28,133 nt of DNA from a virus: positions 1-28,133 of IMG/VR virus record IMGVR_UViG_3300033388_001872; one strand, 5' to 3'. The notes beneath the pieces were generated by a model. That model saw only the letters and a program-made list of their open reading frames with translations, was not told where the DNA came from and did no database searches. Both the position numbers and the translations under genes were made by a program. Position 1 is the stretch's first letter. Each line of letters starts with the position of its first letter. Positions 1-7,686 of the stretch are shown here, piece by piece.

Positions 1-12
1 AACTTTACTCAT
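1..12 (-). CDS. Start of next gene, cut by window edge
   Basis: Only the first four codons (M-S-K-V) lie inside the window. An ATG at position 12 is preceded by a strong GGAGG ribosome binding site six bases upstream. This shows that the minus-strand operon continues past the left edge. No product can be named. Confidence 0.5.
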
Positions 13-45
13 TTTATTCCTCCGTTTAGATTATGGGATAATTCC

Positions 46-447
46 CTAGTCTAAGATTTGTAGAATCAAATTGCTATGGCCTAACAACTTATCCATGAAC
101 TCTTTGTAACCTTTACCACTGTGAGCGATACCTGGAACTCCGTTTATATCTTCAAATTGTTCCCCTATTAAAATACAACCGTTGGTGTCTTTAGAGGTAT
201 TCCCTTTGTGAAAAAGTATATGACTTCTATCCTCTACGTTTGTAATCTCAAAAGTATCCCCAAACTTAGGGCTTAAGACTCGCTTACAAACATACTGATT
301 AGCAGGGATACAGGAAATATTGCGCCTGTTATCTTCCCAAGGATTCTCAAGAGTGAGAGCAAAGGGTATCCCTTCGTCATCAATCAGAACACCGAATGTG
401 CCATGTTGATTATAGACAACCCTCTTGAGAGTAAAGTATTTCATCAT
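46..447 (-). CDS. DUF5675 family protein, possibly lysis-associated
   Basis: About 133 residues. The pattern of an N-terminal beta region, 'LENPWEDNRRNISCIPANQY', 'SPKFGDTFEI', 'RSHILFHKGN' and a following 'NGCILIG' matches what I recall of the DUF5675 family of phage and prophage proteins. The H-x-G-N plus G-C-I arrangement recalls L,D-transpeptidase-like folds, but a catalytic role is not established. The ATG at 447 overlaps the upstream TGA by one base (TGATG), and the GGGGGG run just upstream serves as ribosome binding site. A second ATG one codon later is equally possible. It sits at the end of the tail genes behind a one-TM protein, the usual place for lysis genes. No signal peptide is visible. 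Family confident, function not. Confidence 0.6.
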   Translation of the reverse strand: MMKYFTLKRVVYNQHGTFGVLIDDEGIPFALTLENPWEDNRRNISCIPANQYVCKRVLSPKFGDTFEITNVEDRSHILFHKGNTSKDTNGCILIGEQFEDINGVPGIAHSGKGYKEFMDKLLGHSNLILQILD

Positions 448-704
448 CAACCCCCCTTAATAATAATAGCACCTTTAAGCCAGATATATATATCTTTCAA
501 CGCCCACATTACCGCCGCTGTAAATATTAAAAAAACAAATTGTACTGCACGTTTTTTAGTAGCAAGTATCTGTTTAACCGCCAGAGATTCTTCTGGTGTT
601 AATCTGGTGTGGTCATCTCTATTCTTTCTTTTTGAGGTAAGTTTATCTGCGACTATATCCCCTAAATCCTCCATTTGTTTTTTAGATAGTTGGTGCTTAC
701 ACAT
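447..704 (-). CDS. Small single-TM membrane protein (holin-like candidate)
   Basis: 85 residues. The first 50 residues are charged (rich in K, R, D, E), followed by a hydrophobic stretch around residues 54-76 (VQFVFLIFTAAVMWALKDIYIWL) and a short tail ending IIIKGG. One membrane segment with a cytoplasmic-type charged N-terminus is compatible with a holin, a spanin-like accessory or a virion-associated membrane protein. The start overlaps the stop of the preceding ORF (TAATG) and its stop overlaps the DUF5675 start, so the three are translationally coupled. No family is recognised with certainty; the holin call rests on size, TM and position. Confidence 0.55.
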   Translation of the reverse strand: MCKHQLSKKQMEDLGDIVADKLTSKRKNRDDHTRLTPEESLAVKQILATKKRAVQFVFLIFTAAVMWALKDIYIWLKGAIIIKGG

Positions 705-856
705 TACACACGCTCCAGTGCTTCTACCCTCGCCAAGAGGTCTGTAAATTCTTGTCTTGAAGGTGGTTTATTATTTACAACTGGCTCGTCCGTTAAAGTA
801 ATCCAGTTGCCCTTTCCAAGTCTCTCTATCTCTTTAACTCGGAAATCATATTCCCT
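704..856 (-). CDS. 50-codon ORF in frame after amber stop, no usual start codon
   Basis: Directly after the TAG that ends the 208-residue tail protein, the same reading frame stays open for 50 codons and ends in a TAA overlapping the next gene's ATG (TAATG). The peptide (YDFRVKEIERLGKGNW, later PSRQEFTDLLARVEALERV) looks like genuine protein: amphipathic and ending in a short helix of coiled-coil type. It contains no early ATG, GTG or TTG. The ATG with a good GAGGG site at about 841-843 is in another frame and stops after seven codons. Possibilities are amber readthrough extending the upstream protein, a small gene that lost its start through a point change or sequencing error, or a non-canonical start. 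Confidence 0.5.
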   Translation of the reverse strand, partial: REYDFRVKEIERLGKGNWITLTDEPVVNNKPPSRQEFTDLLARVEALERV

Positions 857-1483
857 CTAAGTTGTTGCTGGTAATAGTACTGTTAAGGCTATCTGTGATA
901 TGGAAGCCGTAGAAACAGATATGACAAGGTTCTTGGCAACAGATGTTGAAATAGCACTTGGTGTTACCTTTGTCTTGATTGTTAAAACATCATTAGCTAA
1001 CCAACCCGCAACGTCTTCGGTAAACGTTATAAATAAGGTACTAGCCGTTAGAGATACGCTGGACTCTGTGCCAACAGCCGAACCATTGCGAAATATATTC
1101 GCATTTGCAAATCCAGCAGAATCTGTAGATAGCCCCTTCAAATCATATCTAATCCTTAATGAGCCAGCGAAAGGCAAGCCGACAGCCAGTTGCTCAACAT
1201 ATACCGTAGAGGCGTTACCAGTAGATTGCACAGTACTCCTAAAGATAGCGTGTGCGCCCGTAGAGTATGTCTTTGGGCTGATAAGTTTACTATTCAATCC
1301 ATCATGGTCGTGGAGTTGAGCCCCTACATAAGTAGAACCAGCCGCCCCTGTAAGCTGTTCCTGTACGTTAATAAGATTACCCCTAATACCTCCCATCAAA
1401 GTTATGTCTATAGGACTGTCTGCATCTACCATAGCGGTAGAAATTGTAGACCATACTTCTGTTGGTGCTAATGTTGAACCCAT
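857..1483 (-). CDS. Putative distal tail / baseplate-region protein
   Basis: 208 residues, starting with ATG behind AAGGAGG. It carries the motif 'LHDHDGLNSKLISPKTYSTGAH' in two adjoining parts around residues 57-78; the H-D-H-D-G-x-N-S-K signature is common in phage tail fibre and baseplate proteins. The C-terminal half is rich in Ser/Thr/Ala with alternating hydrophobics, suggesting a beta-sandwich. It follows the tail hub-like gene, consistent with a tail-tip or fibre-attachment role. The gene ends in TAG with an in-frame ORF immediately after it (704-856). Product class is moderately supported; exact role unknown. Confidence 0.55.
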   Translation of the reverse strand: MGSTLAPTEVWSTISTAMVDADSPIDITLMGGIRGNLINVQEQLTGAAGSTYVGAQLHDHDGLNSKLISPKTYSTGAHAIFRSTVQSTGNASTVYVEQLAVGLPFAGSLRIRYDLKGLSTDSAGFANANIFRNGSAVGTESSVSLTASTLFITFTEDVAGWLANDVLTIKTKVTPSAISTSVAKNLVISVSTASISQIALTVLLPATT

Positions 1484-1493
1484 CTTCGCCTCC

Positions 1494-3146
1494 TTACCAT
1501 ATATAATATGTATTAGTAGTTTCTACCGTAGAGCTTATAAATCCATATTCTTTCTGTGCATCCGTAGCACTTGAAAAATCAGGGAAACCTGCTGGGGCAA
1601 TAAAACCATATCTATGATACATCTTACTCTCGATTGCCTCTATATCAATAATACTATCCTTGAAATTTGGTCTGATAGAAGTCAACATTACCCTTTCATC
1701 TATCCATGAACTATCGCCCTTCTCAAAAGCGTCATCTGTAGTTATGTCCTTTAAGTCTGTTGGTTTTATAAAAGCGTCAGACCAGTTGACATTATTCATA
1801 TCCACTTTGAACTTGAGCTTAGTGGAAGGATTACGGTATCTACTTAAATACTTCTGGCCTAAAGATGTAGCAAATCTATCCCCTGGTATCGCTGTGATAG
1901 TAATTGTATCGGTTTGATTGCCAGCATCAAGCAAAGAAGTATCTACAACAACCCTGATAAACTTAGTCAAGTCTGCATCAAATACATCAAACTTACCGTC
2001 CTTGGAAAGTTCTACCGCTTCGCCTACAGCACCACTTGGTGCAGTCCACGTTAGCGTATTAGCTACTTGGTCAAAAGTCAAAGTTCCACTACCAGCACCG
2101 TTAGCTTTAGAAACGTGATATACTGTCACTCCTGTAATAGTAACCGTATTGTCGTGAGTAAAGGATTTAATCCACTTACTCATAATAGTCTTGGTTCTTA
2201 CCTCGTCCCACTGAGCCGTTGATTGTGAATCAGCATCTATATTGATTATAAGCGTATCAAAGTTTTCTTCATTATCCGAACCACTCTCGTTGTAATCGTA
2301 ATAAACTAATATCCTGTTAAAGAAGGCATCAATATAACCACTACCAGCACTTAATGAACCTTCTAATATATGATTATTATCTGACCACTTCTCAACAGAT
2401 ACTCCGGGTTTAGGTGGAGCAAAAACCTTATAGGTTATCTTCGCTCCGTCATGGTATATAAATGAATTAGTCTCTACCTGTAATTGATTCAAATATTCGT
2501 TAGCATCTTTAGGGTCTGTCACTACTCTCGATACTAGCCAGCTACTTAGCCAATCGTTTTGTTCAGCATCAAACTGCGCTACATCAACCAAGTCAGTACT
2601 TATACCAAGCAAAGAAGTTGAGGTTAGAATATTCTTCATAACGACAACAGGATTTATCCCAATTCCTCCACCTGTAGCATCTACACTCTGAGTCTTTGTT
2701 TCGTTTTCTTCTGGTATCTTTTTAAGACCTTCAATCAAATCATCTGAAACTGTTATAGTTAGAACATCACCCTTCCTTTTCCATTTATTTATCTTACCTG
2801 TGAACGTAGAGGCGTAGTCAGAATAAGCAAAGCCCGAACTAATAAATCCATCCATACGGGTAACTCTACGGTTCTTTAAAAAGTTATCCTTGATTAGAGT
2901 CTTGAAATTATCACGGCCTATAATCTCAAAAGTAATCTCACCCCTTGAGGAAAAGCCTTTCTTCTGGTCTATCTTATTCTGTAAAGAAGACACCTTACCA
3001 ACAATAGCTTGAACGTCATTAAAGCCCCCCGTTCCCGTCCCCCATTTTACAGTTCCAGAATCAAGCGCAACCTCAAGAATTACATTAGGAGCATTCTCTC
3101 CCTTTTTTAATTCAGCCTGAAAAGCAGATGTTAGAGTTATCGCCAC
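1494..3146 (-). CDS. Tail hub-like / baseplate protein with inserted beta domain
   Basis: 550 residues. The start is GTG overlapping the previous stop (TAGTG) with an upstream AAGGAAG site. The N-terminal 150 residues are a beta-rich region (FSSRGEITFEIIGRDNFKTL, TFTGKINKWKRKGDVLTI) of the kind seen in siphovirus tail hub proteins. The C-terminus has 'YGFIAPAGFPDFSSATDAQK', a motif I associate with phage tail proteins in this position. Roughly residues 335-425 look like an inserted Ig-like/all-beta module (GTLTFDQVANTLTWTAPSG). It follows tape measure and distal-tail genes, the standard place for the hub. No peptidase or lysozyme motif is seen. Location-based role is fairly sure, family name is not. 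Confidence 0.6.
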   Translation of the reverse strand: MAITLTSAFQAELKKGENAPNVILEVALDSGTVKWGTGTGGFNDVQAIVGKVSSLQNKIDQKKGFSSRGEITFEIIGRDNFKTLIKDNFLKNRRVTRMDGFISSGFAYSDYASTFTGKINKWKRKGDVLTITVSDDLIEGLKKIPEENETKTQSVDATGGGIGINPVVVMKNILTSTSLLGISTDLVDVAQFDAEQNDWLSSWLVSRVVTDPKDANEYLNQLQVETNSFIYHDGAKITYKVFAPPKPGVSVEKWSDNNHILEGSLSAGSGYIDAFFNRILVYYDYNESGSDNEENFDTLIINIDADSQSTAQWDEVRTKTIMSKWIKSFTHDNTVTITGVTVYHVSKANGAGSGTLTFDQVANTLTWTAPSGAVGEAVELSKDGKFDVFDADLTKFIRVVVDTSLLDAGNQTDTITITAIPGDRFATSLGQKYLSRYRNPSTKLKFKVDMNNVNWSDAFIKPTDLKDITTDDAFEKGDSSWIDERVMLTSIRPNFKDSIIDIEAIESKMYHRYGFIAPAGFPDFSSATDAQKEYGFISSTVETTNTYYIW

Positions 3147-3928
3147 TATTCTTTTCTTCCTTTAAGGTTAATAGTAACATTCCTAAACTTGTCTACATTA
3201 ATAGGGTTGTTAAAATTCCCATCTGGCCTAACTAAATAGACCGCCGAAGAATCGTTAGTTGTATCCCAAGCCATGAAAAAGTTTTTCATCCCGCTGTTCT
3301 CATGCCAAGTATTCAAGATGCTATATAGAGAAGTACTGACTCCACCAAATCCTAAACTGATACTTCGTTCTGTGTATTTCGTATGGATACCAGCAACAAA
3401 CCCACCCTCTGTCATATTGGTATTCATTACGGTCTTTTGTCCATGAGGGTCAAAGGGCGGTTGGATAAAGGCTACCGTTGAGACTGTACCCAAAGAAAGG
3501 ATGTTGACCGAAGGTGATGTACTTGCTCCGTTAATCTGAACTCTCCAATATCTCTTAGCTCCCGGTGCTGTAAATTCTTTTAAAAAAACAGTATCAGCAT
3601 CTACACTCGTACTGAATATAGTTACTTCCTCCCCTCCATAAGCTCCGCTGGTAGAATGTATTACCGCTACAGAAGAACCAACAGAGAAAAGGTTATGCCC
3701 TAAGATAGCAATATAATCAGCATCAAAAGTATTCCCTACGCCAGCATCAAAGTCTATATTCTGAGTAGCTGAACTCGCTCCTTTCCATCCGTTGACCTCT
3801 AGCATATTATGTACATCATCAATCGTATACGCACCTGTAGATGTAGAGGTTGCTGTAATAGTGCCCTCTGTACTCTGTAGCATATTATCGTAGAAAAACT
3901 TTAAGACTGTTCCTTGATTTTGACTCAT
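3146..3928 (-). CDS. Distal tail-like minor tail protein
   Basis: 260 residues, all-beta composition. The segment 'ADYIAILGHNLFSVGSSVAV' followed by 'AKRYWRVQINGAS' resembles a galactose-binding/discoidin-type sandwich (the Y-W-R-V strand is typical). The C-terminal part, 'TERSISLGFGGVSTSLYSIL' to 'AVYLVRPDGNFNNPINVDKF', resembles the tail-ring region of siphovirus minor tail proteins. The ATG overlaps the tape measure stop (ATGA). Its position between tape measure and hub-like gene is that of distal tail proteins. The assignment is by position and fold impression, not by a diagnostic motif. Confidence 0.55.
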   Translation of the reverse strand: MSQNQGTVLKFFYDNMLQSTEGTITATSTSTGAYTIDDVHNMLEVNGWKGASSATQNIDFDAGVGNTFDADYIAILGHNLFSVGSSVAVIHSTSGAYGGEEVTIFSTSVDADTVFLKEFTAPGAKRYWRVQINGASTSPSVNILSLGTVSTVAFIQPPFDPHGQKTVMNTNMTEGGFVAGIHTKYTERSISLGFGGVSTSLYSILNTWHENSGMKNFFMAWDTTNDSSAVYLVRPDGNFNNPINVDKFRNVTINLKGRKE

Positions 3929-5910
3929 GCCATCACCGTAATGTCTAAGGGTATATTACGTCCATCCACACCTGACAGCCCTTCCATAGCTGGCACTACA
4001 TTATCCTCTACAACTTTAGGCCAATCAACCTGAGAAGGGTCAAGGGCTGATATATTAATCGTTATTTCTTGAGAAGTCCCCATATTCTGATTACTTATAT
4101 CTGGATGTGTTGGCGTTTCGCCAAGATTAGCTGTTGGTATACTACTCACACTACCCCCACCCCCGCTACCTCCAATAGATGCTATCAAAGCTCCAGTATT
4201 CGCTAAAGAAGCCGCCGCAAAAATAGCGGCAACAGGAGGGCCACCCGCCGCCATACCCTTACCCCAAGCATCAACAGCGGCTACCTTCCCACTGACAATA
4301 GCATGAGCGATTGCAACTGCCTTCATAGCGGCCTCTGCTTGCTTACTTTGTGTTCCTGTCATAGTGATTAAGTCTTGAGCTATACTCGCTAACTTTCCTG
4401 TAACCGTACTAGCAAGAGCTATCCTTGTTGCTCCTAAATTTTCATCTAATGCTTTTTTCTTGTCGAGTGTTGCTTGATGAATAACTAATTCTTCAGCCCC
4501 AACTTCTTTCAAGCCTTCAATGTAGTCACTCCAAAATTCAGCAATACGCTCTTTTTCCATCTGTAGTTGTTCAACACTTGCCATACCACTAAGACCACCA
4601 GGAGCTTCCCCTAAACCAGCTAGAGCTTCCATAGCCTGAGTACGTTCTTTTGTATCTGCCAAGTCTTTCTCAACCGCTAACTGCTGTTCTCTGGCTAAGA
4701 TAAACCTATTAATCTGGTCAAGGGTTGCACCGTCTGTAGCCAAAGACAAAGTATCTAACTCAATCTTTCTTTCATTCGTTGCGTTAAGTTTCTCTGTAGC
4801 CATAACCACATTGAGAATCTTAGCTTCGAAATCAATCTTCTTTTTGGTTACTTCATTAGTTATCTTTATCTCATCCTTCGCTTTTTTGATACCTCCCTCT
4901 ACAGCCTCATTCTGTTTAAATATTGCTTTAGCCACTTCAAAAGCGGCATCTGCATTTTTAAAGGCTTCGACTCTAACTTCTGCCTCAAACTTAGCTAACC
5001 CTTTCATAGAATCAGAGGCATCTTTAAATATTTTCCCCATTTTACCTGGAAGCTTTGCCCCAAGGTCAAAGAGATGTGATAGTTTATCTGCGATTGTTTC
5101 AATTATCATAGCCACAGTTCCAGCCGCTAACTGCGTTATGCCTGTACCGAAAGCAACAATCGCAATAAGCATCTTGCCGACAGATATTCCTAAATTCTCT
5201 GCCGTAGCCTTAAACTTTTCCATAGCCTCTGCTGAAGTTATGGCCTGTGCGTTTATGCGTTCAGCTAAATCAGCACCGCTACGCATTGTCTCGTTTATGA
5301 AAGCCTGTTTCTTTTCCGTATCCGTCAAGGCTCGCCCTGTAATCTCCATAGCCTCTGCATAGCGCCTATTCGCATCCTCAGCTTTAACGATAATACCCAA
5401 GTTGTCAAGGACGAGTTTTGACTGTCTACCAATACCTTTAGCAATGTCTTGAAACGCTTCCTGCATAGATTGACCAGTAATTCTAGCCGTAGCTCTGGCA
5501 ATCTTCATCATGTCTTCTAACTGTTCAGCGGGGATACCCAAGAGCATAGCCGTACCAGCGCTCTGCATAAGATTGGCGGTTGAGATTGTACCTTTAGATA
5601 CTCTTGTTAGGTTATCTATTATCTTTTGAGAATTTACCCCATGCGAGGCGGCAAGGTTGGCAAACGCACCCTCTGCCTGTTGAAACTTAGCCGCATCAAA
5701 AGCTAAATCCCAAGCCTTAGACAAAGCAAAAATACCACCGATAGCACCAGTGATTTTACGGATAGTCCCTTCGAATTTATCCATAGACATCTTGGTCTTC
5801 TTGACATTATTATTCAGCTTGCCAATAGACTTACGAGCCTTATCCATATCCTTTTGGAGTCGTGCTACATTAGCCGCTATTTCAACTGTCAAAGACCCTG
5901 CGTTTGCCAT
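3925..5910 (-). CDS. Tape measure protein
   Basis: 661 residues, the longest product here, encoded directly after the G/GT chaperone frames. The N-terminal 60 residues form a helical region typical of tape measures (ANVARLQKDMDKARKSIGKL). Long Ala/Lys/Glu-rich helices follow. Hydrophobic helices lie at about residues 235-275 (VGKMLIAIVAFGTGITQLAA and following) and 525-575 (AAMKAVAIAHAIVSGKVAAV and following), then a Gly-rich linker (IGGSGGGGS). The C-terminal motif 'INISALDPSQVDWPKVVEDN' is common in tape measure C-termini. No lysozyme or peptidase domain is visible. At about 0.15 nm per residue, the usual rule for tape measures, the tail would be roughly 100 nm. The start overlaps the GT stop (TAATG). 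Confidence 0.9.
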   Translation of the reverse strand: MANAGSLTVEIAANVARLQKDMDKARKSIGKLNNNVKKTKMSMDKFEGTIRKITGAIGGIFALSKAWDLAFDAAKFQQAEGAFANLAASHGVNSQKIIDNLTRVSKGTISTANLMQSAGTAMLLGIPAEQLEDMMKIARATARITGQSMQEAFQDIAKGIGRQSKLVLDNLGIIVKAEDANRRYAEAMEITGRALTDTEKKQAFINETMRSGADLAERINAQAITSAEAMEKFKATAENLGISVGKMLIAIVAFGTGITQLAAGTVAMIIETIADKLSHLFDLGAKLPGKMGKIFKDASDSMKGLAKFEAEVRVEAFKNADAAFEVAKAIFKQNEAVEGGIKKAKDEIKITNEVTKKKIDFEAKILNVVMATEKLNATNERKIELDTLSLATDGATLDQINRFILAREQQLAVEKDLADTKERTQAMEALAGLGEAPGGLSGMASVEQLQMEKERIAEFWSDYIEGLKEVGAEELVIHQATLDKKKALDENLGATRIALASTVTGKLASIAQDLITMTGTQSKQAEAAMKAVAIAHAIVSGKVAAVDAWGKGMAAGGPPVAAIFAAASLANTGALIASIGGSGGGGSVSSIPTANLGETPTHPDISNQNMGTSQEITINISALDPSQVDWPKVVEDNVVPAMEGLSGVDGRNIPLDITVMA

Positions 5911-6490
5911 TACCTAATCACCATCTTTCCGTGTCCTCTCATGCCAGCTTTCATCTGTTCCTCTAGTGGTGGCCCATCTTTGGCTCTCTTTGCCTTCTCA
6001 TTCTCTATCTCGAAATATGCCATCCACTCAGTGACTTCTTGGCTATCCATCTTGGATAACATCTCACTAACAGTCATCCTCAGTTCTCTAGCGAGAGCAA
6101 AGTAAAAATATCTACTCCCTCTCGCCTTTAGTTTTTTACCATGTCCTCCACATCCTCAACACCGATACCGTTAAGTCTCTGAGCTACAGAAAACAAACGG
6201 TCTAAGGGCTTGGCTGACTTTGCACCGAGTCTGTTTATATCGGCCTCGGTAAAAACTCTCTTACCGTCCTTATCAACAATACACATGACAAGTAACTTAG
6301 CTCTCATATTCGCCATGTTCCGCTTGGCATCTCCGCCCTTAGAAGTGAACAAAGAAGTCTCAAACTCATCTCTTGCCGTACCTGTCATAGTGCTAACAAC
6401 AACCTCTCCGTTCTTATGCCACTCTGGAACTTTCACGCTTTCAGTCTTTAAATCTTTTGCCTTTAGAATTACATCTCTTGTTAGTATCAT
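5910..6490 (-). CDS. Tail assembly chaperone GT fusion, made by -1 frameshift
   Basis: The short chaperone frame (6490-6128) ends GTA AAA AAC TAA. A -1 slip on A AAA AAC lets ribosomes bypass the TAA and continue CTA AAG GCG AGA through 73 more codons to the TAA at 5910-5912, giving about 193 residues. The extension contains 'YFYFALARELRMTVSEMLSK' and 'EVTEWMAYFEIENEKAKRA', the typical look of gpT-like domains (small helical domain with the W-M-A-Y/F motif). The extension frame has no good start of its own and fills the 218-base gap before the tape measure. As in lambda gpG/gpGT, the long form would bridge tail tube subunits and tape measure during tail assembly. Confidence 0.85.
6128..6490 (-). 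CDS. Tail assembly chaperone G (short form)
   Basis: 120 residues. The N-terminus 'MILTRDVILKAKDLKTESVK' followed by 'VPEWHKNGEVVVSTMTGTAR' matches the common phage tail assembly chaperone opening (V-P-E-W ... V-x-x-M-T-G-T-x-R-D-x-F-E). The C-terminus is helical and ends at the frameshift site. It starts with ATG behind an AGGAGG site. It lies between the tail tube genes and the tape measure, the canonical location. It is expected to be the major product and GT the minor frameshift product. Confidence 0.85.
   Translation of the reverse strand: MILTRDVILKAKDLKTESVKVPEWHKNGEVVVSTMTGTARDEFETSLFTSKGGDAKRNMANMRAKLLVMCIVDKDGKRVFTEADINRLGAKSAKPLDRLFSVAQRLNGIGVEDVEDMVKN
6131..6137 (-). promoter_or_regulatory. 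Programmed -1 frameshift heptamer A AAA AAC
   Basis: In the zero frame the codons are AAA AAC, preceded by A and followed immediately by the stop TAA, so the heptamer fits X XXY YYZ exactly. Slipping one base back places tRNAs on AAA AAA and opens the 73-codon gpT-like frame. Placement directly before the stop of the G frame is the pattern known for siphovirus tail chaperones. I did not identify a convincing stimulatory stem-loop downstream. Confidence 0.85.
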
Positions 6491-6511
6491 CCCTCTGCCT
6501 CCTGTTTAAGA

Positions 6512-7174
6512 TTAGACTTTCTGGATACTCTTAACCGCACTCGTAATCTCTAGGGTAACTGAACCCTTAGTTGCATCGTCTACACCACCACTGATTGAAA
6601 AGCCCGTGACATAAGCATCAAAGAAGTCATAAGAAGGAGTCACGGTTGAGTCTGTGTATTTTATGTCATACACCCTCTTAGTCCTTGATGCTCTATCAGC
6701 CCTCATAGCCTTCTGTAACGCCGTAGTGTCGGTATTAAAAAACAAGTCCATAGTCAACTGACCTTCATCCCTCAGACCAATTAACTTCTCTTTAGCTGTA
6801 GAGCCTAAACTGGTCACATCAATAACGGATGCACTCCCAGAAGGGCCACCAAAGCTCATAACCTCGGCAATAGCTTCTAGGCTATGCCCTACCATAGTAA
6901 AGTTGATTCCTGTGGCTTGTGAGACGATTGGCTCATATACTGTCATTACGGTAGTCGCAACAGAAGCAATGGTATGAACCCTCGTACTATTAGAGGTTGA
7001 AGTGTTCTCCATCCTCATACCTGTTGACCATCCATCCGCTACAAAATCTCCTGCACTACGGGTAATATTCGTAGAGCCTGACGAAAAAGCTATAGTAGCT
7101 CCCGAAGATGAAGCCGTACTCCCTGCCGTAGTTGATTGTCTTCGTATTGTTATGCCTTGCGCTTCTAGTGCCAT
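6512..7174 (-). CDS. Tail tube protein paralog with inserted beta module
   Basis: 220 residues. It shares with the upstream 138-residue tube protein the N-terminus MALEAQG, then 'SFGGPSGSA', 'LGSTAKEKL', 'DEGQ', 'RADRASR', 'GFSISGGVDD' and 'SVTLEIT' in the same order. About 78 extra residues are inserted after the first few residues. The insert (ATIAFSSGSTNITRSAGDF, VADGWSTGMRME, then VHTIASVATTVMTVYEP) resembles a small beta module seen in other phage structural proteins (S-G-x-F-x-x-D-G-W/F ... V-T-x-x-T). Either this or its neighbour may be the main tube subunit; two tandem tube-like genes suggest a duplication. ATG behind an AGGAGG-like site. Confidence 0.8.
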   Translation of the reverse strand: MALEAQGITIRRQSTTAGSTASSSGATIAFSSGSTNITRSAGDFVADGWSTGMRMENTSTSNSTRVHTIASVATTVMTVYEPIVSQATGINFTMVGHSLEAIAEVMSFGGPSGSASVIDVTSLGSTAKEKLIGLRDEGQLTMDLFFNTDTTALQKAMRADRASRTKRVYDIKYTDSTVTPSYDFFDAYVTGFSISGGVDDATKGSVTLEITSAVKSIQKV

Positions 7175-7183
7175 GACAACCTC

Positions 7184-7600
7184 CTAGTTAGTAGTGCTGG
7201 TTATCGGGCCAGTAATCTCTAAGGTTACAGATGCTTTAAGTACGTCATCCACACCACCAGATATACTAAATCCTGTACAATAAGCATCTGCATAATCAAT
7301 AGAGCTTGCGGCATCTGTATATGCAATAGTAATATTCCGCTTACTTCTGGAAGCCCTATCAGCCCTTAGAGCGATATGTGAAGCCGCTGTAGCCTGATAA
7401 GTAATGTCAAAAGTTACCTGACCTTCATCTGGCAAACCCATCAGTTTCTCTTTTGCTGTAGAACCCAGGTTAGTAATATCGATTATCCCAGCGCTACCCG
7501 AAGGGCCGCCAAAACTTACTATCTGTGTAATCTCTATTGCGGTACTCTGTGCTGTTGATGCCGACCAAAACAATCTAGTTCCTTGCGCTTCTAGTGCCAT
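7184..7600 (-). CDS. Major tail tube protein
   Basis: 138 residues, compact beta-rich protein of the lambda gpV/HK97 tail tube type. Conserved segments are 'SFGGPSGSAGIIDITNLGST', 'AKEKLMGLPDEGQVTFDI', 'RADRASRSKRNITIAYTD' and 'CTGFSISGGVDDVLKASVTL'. It lies between the DUF3168 tail terminator and the chaperone genes, the canonical place. The ribosome binding site is AAGGAGG at good spacing, preceded by an 86-base structured intergenic region (7601-7686). Its paralog follows after nine bases. The length fits a minimal tube subunit. Confidence 0.8.
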   Translation of the reverse strand: MALEAQGTRLFWSASTAQSTAIEITQIVSFGGPSGSAGIIDITNLGSTAKEKLMGLPDEGQVTFDITYQATAASHIALRADRASRSKRNITIAYTDAASSIDYADAYCTGFSISGGVDDVLKASVTLEITGPITSTTN

Positions 7601-7686
7601 TTTACTACCTCCTTAAAGTGGACTCGTCAGGATGCCCTTCATAATCAGGCAGAGGGCGTAATCAATCCAGACACCCTGACAAGATG
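7601..7686 (-). other. Structured untranslated leader before tail tube gene
   Basis: This is one of the few non-coding gaps in the operon. On the minus strand, TTGTCAGG pairs with CCTGACGA (8 bp including one wobble), closing a region that also contains GCCCT...AGGGC (5 bp). The AAGGAGG site of the tube gene follows directly. The structure could stabilise or process the mRNA for a highly expressed gene or modulate its translation. There is no U-tract, so it is not an obvious terminator. The function is inference. Confidence 0.4.

Noticed and set aside
403-1471. Several plus-strand open frames (also at 4811-5362, 9419-9766, 15123-15644, 16185-16565, 22777-23190 and elsewhere)
   Set aside because: They are antisense to well-supported minus-strand genes, lack ribosome binding sites and protein-like motifs, and break the uniform gene direction.
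7610-7640. Hammerhead ribozyme core (CTGACGA) on the minus strand
   Set aside because: The CTGACGA bases pair in the long stem with GTCAGG, and the required GAAA and cleavage-site arrangement are absent.
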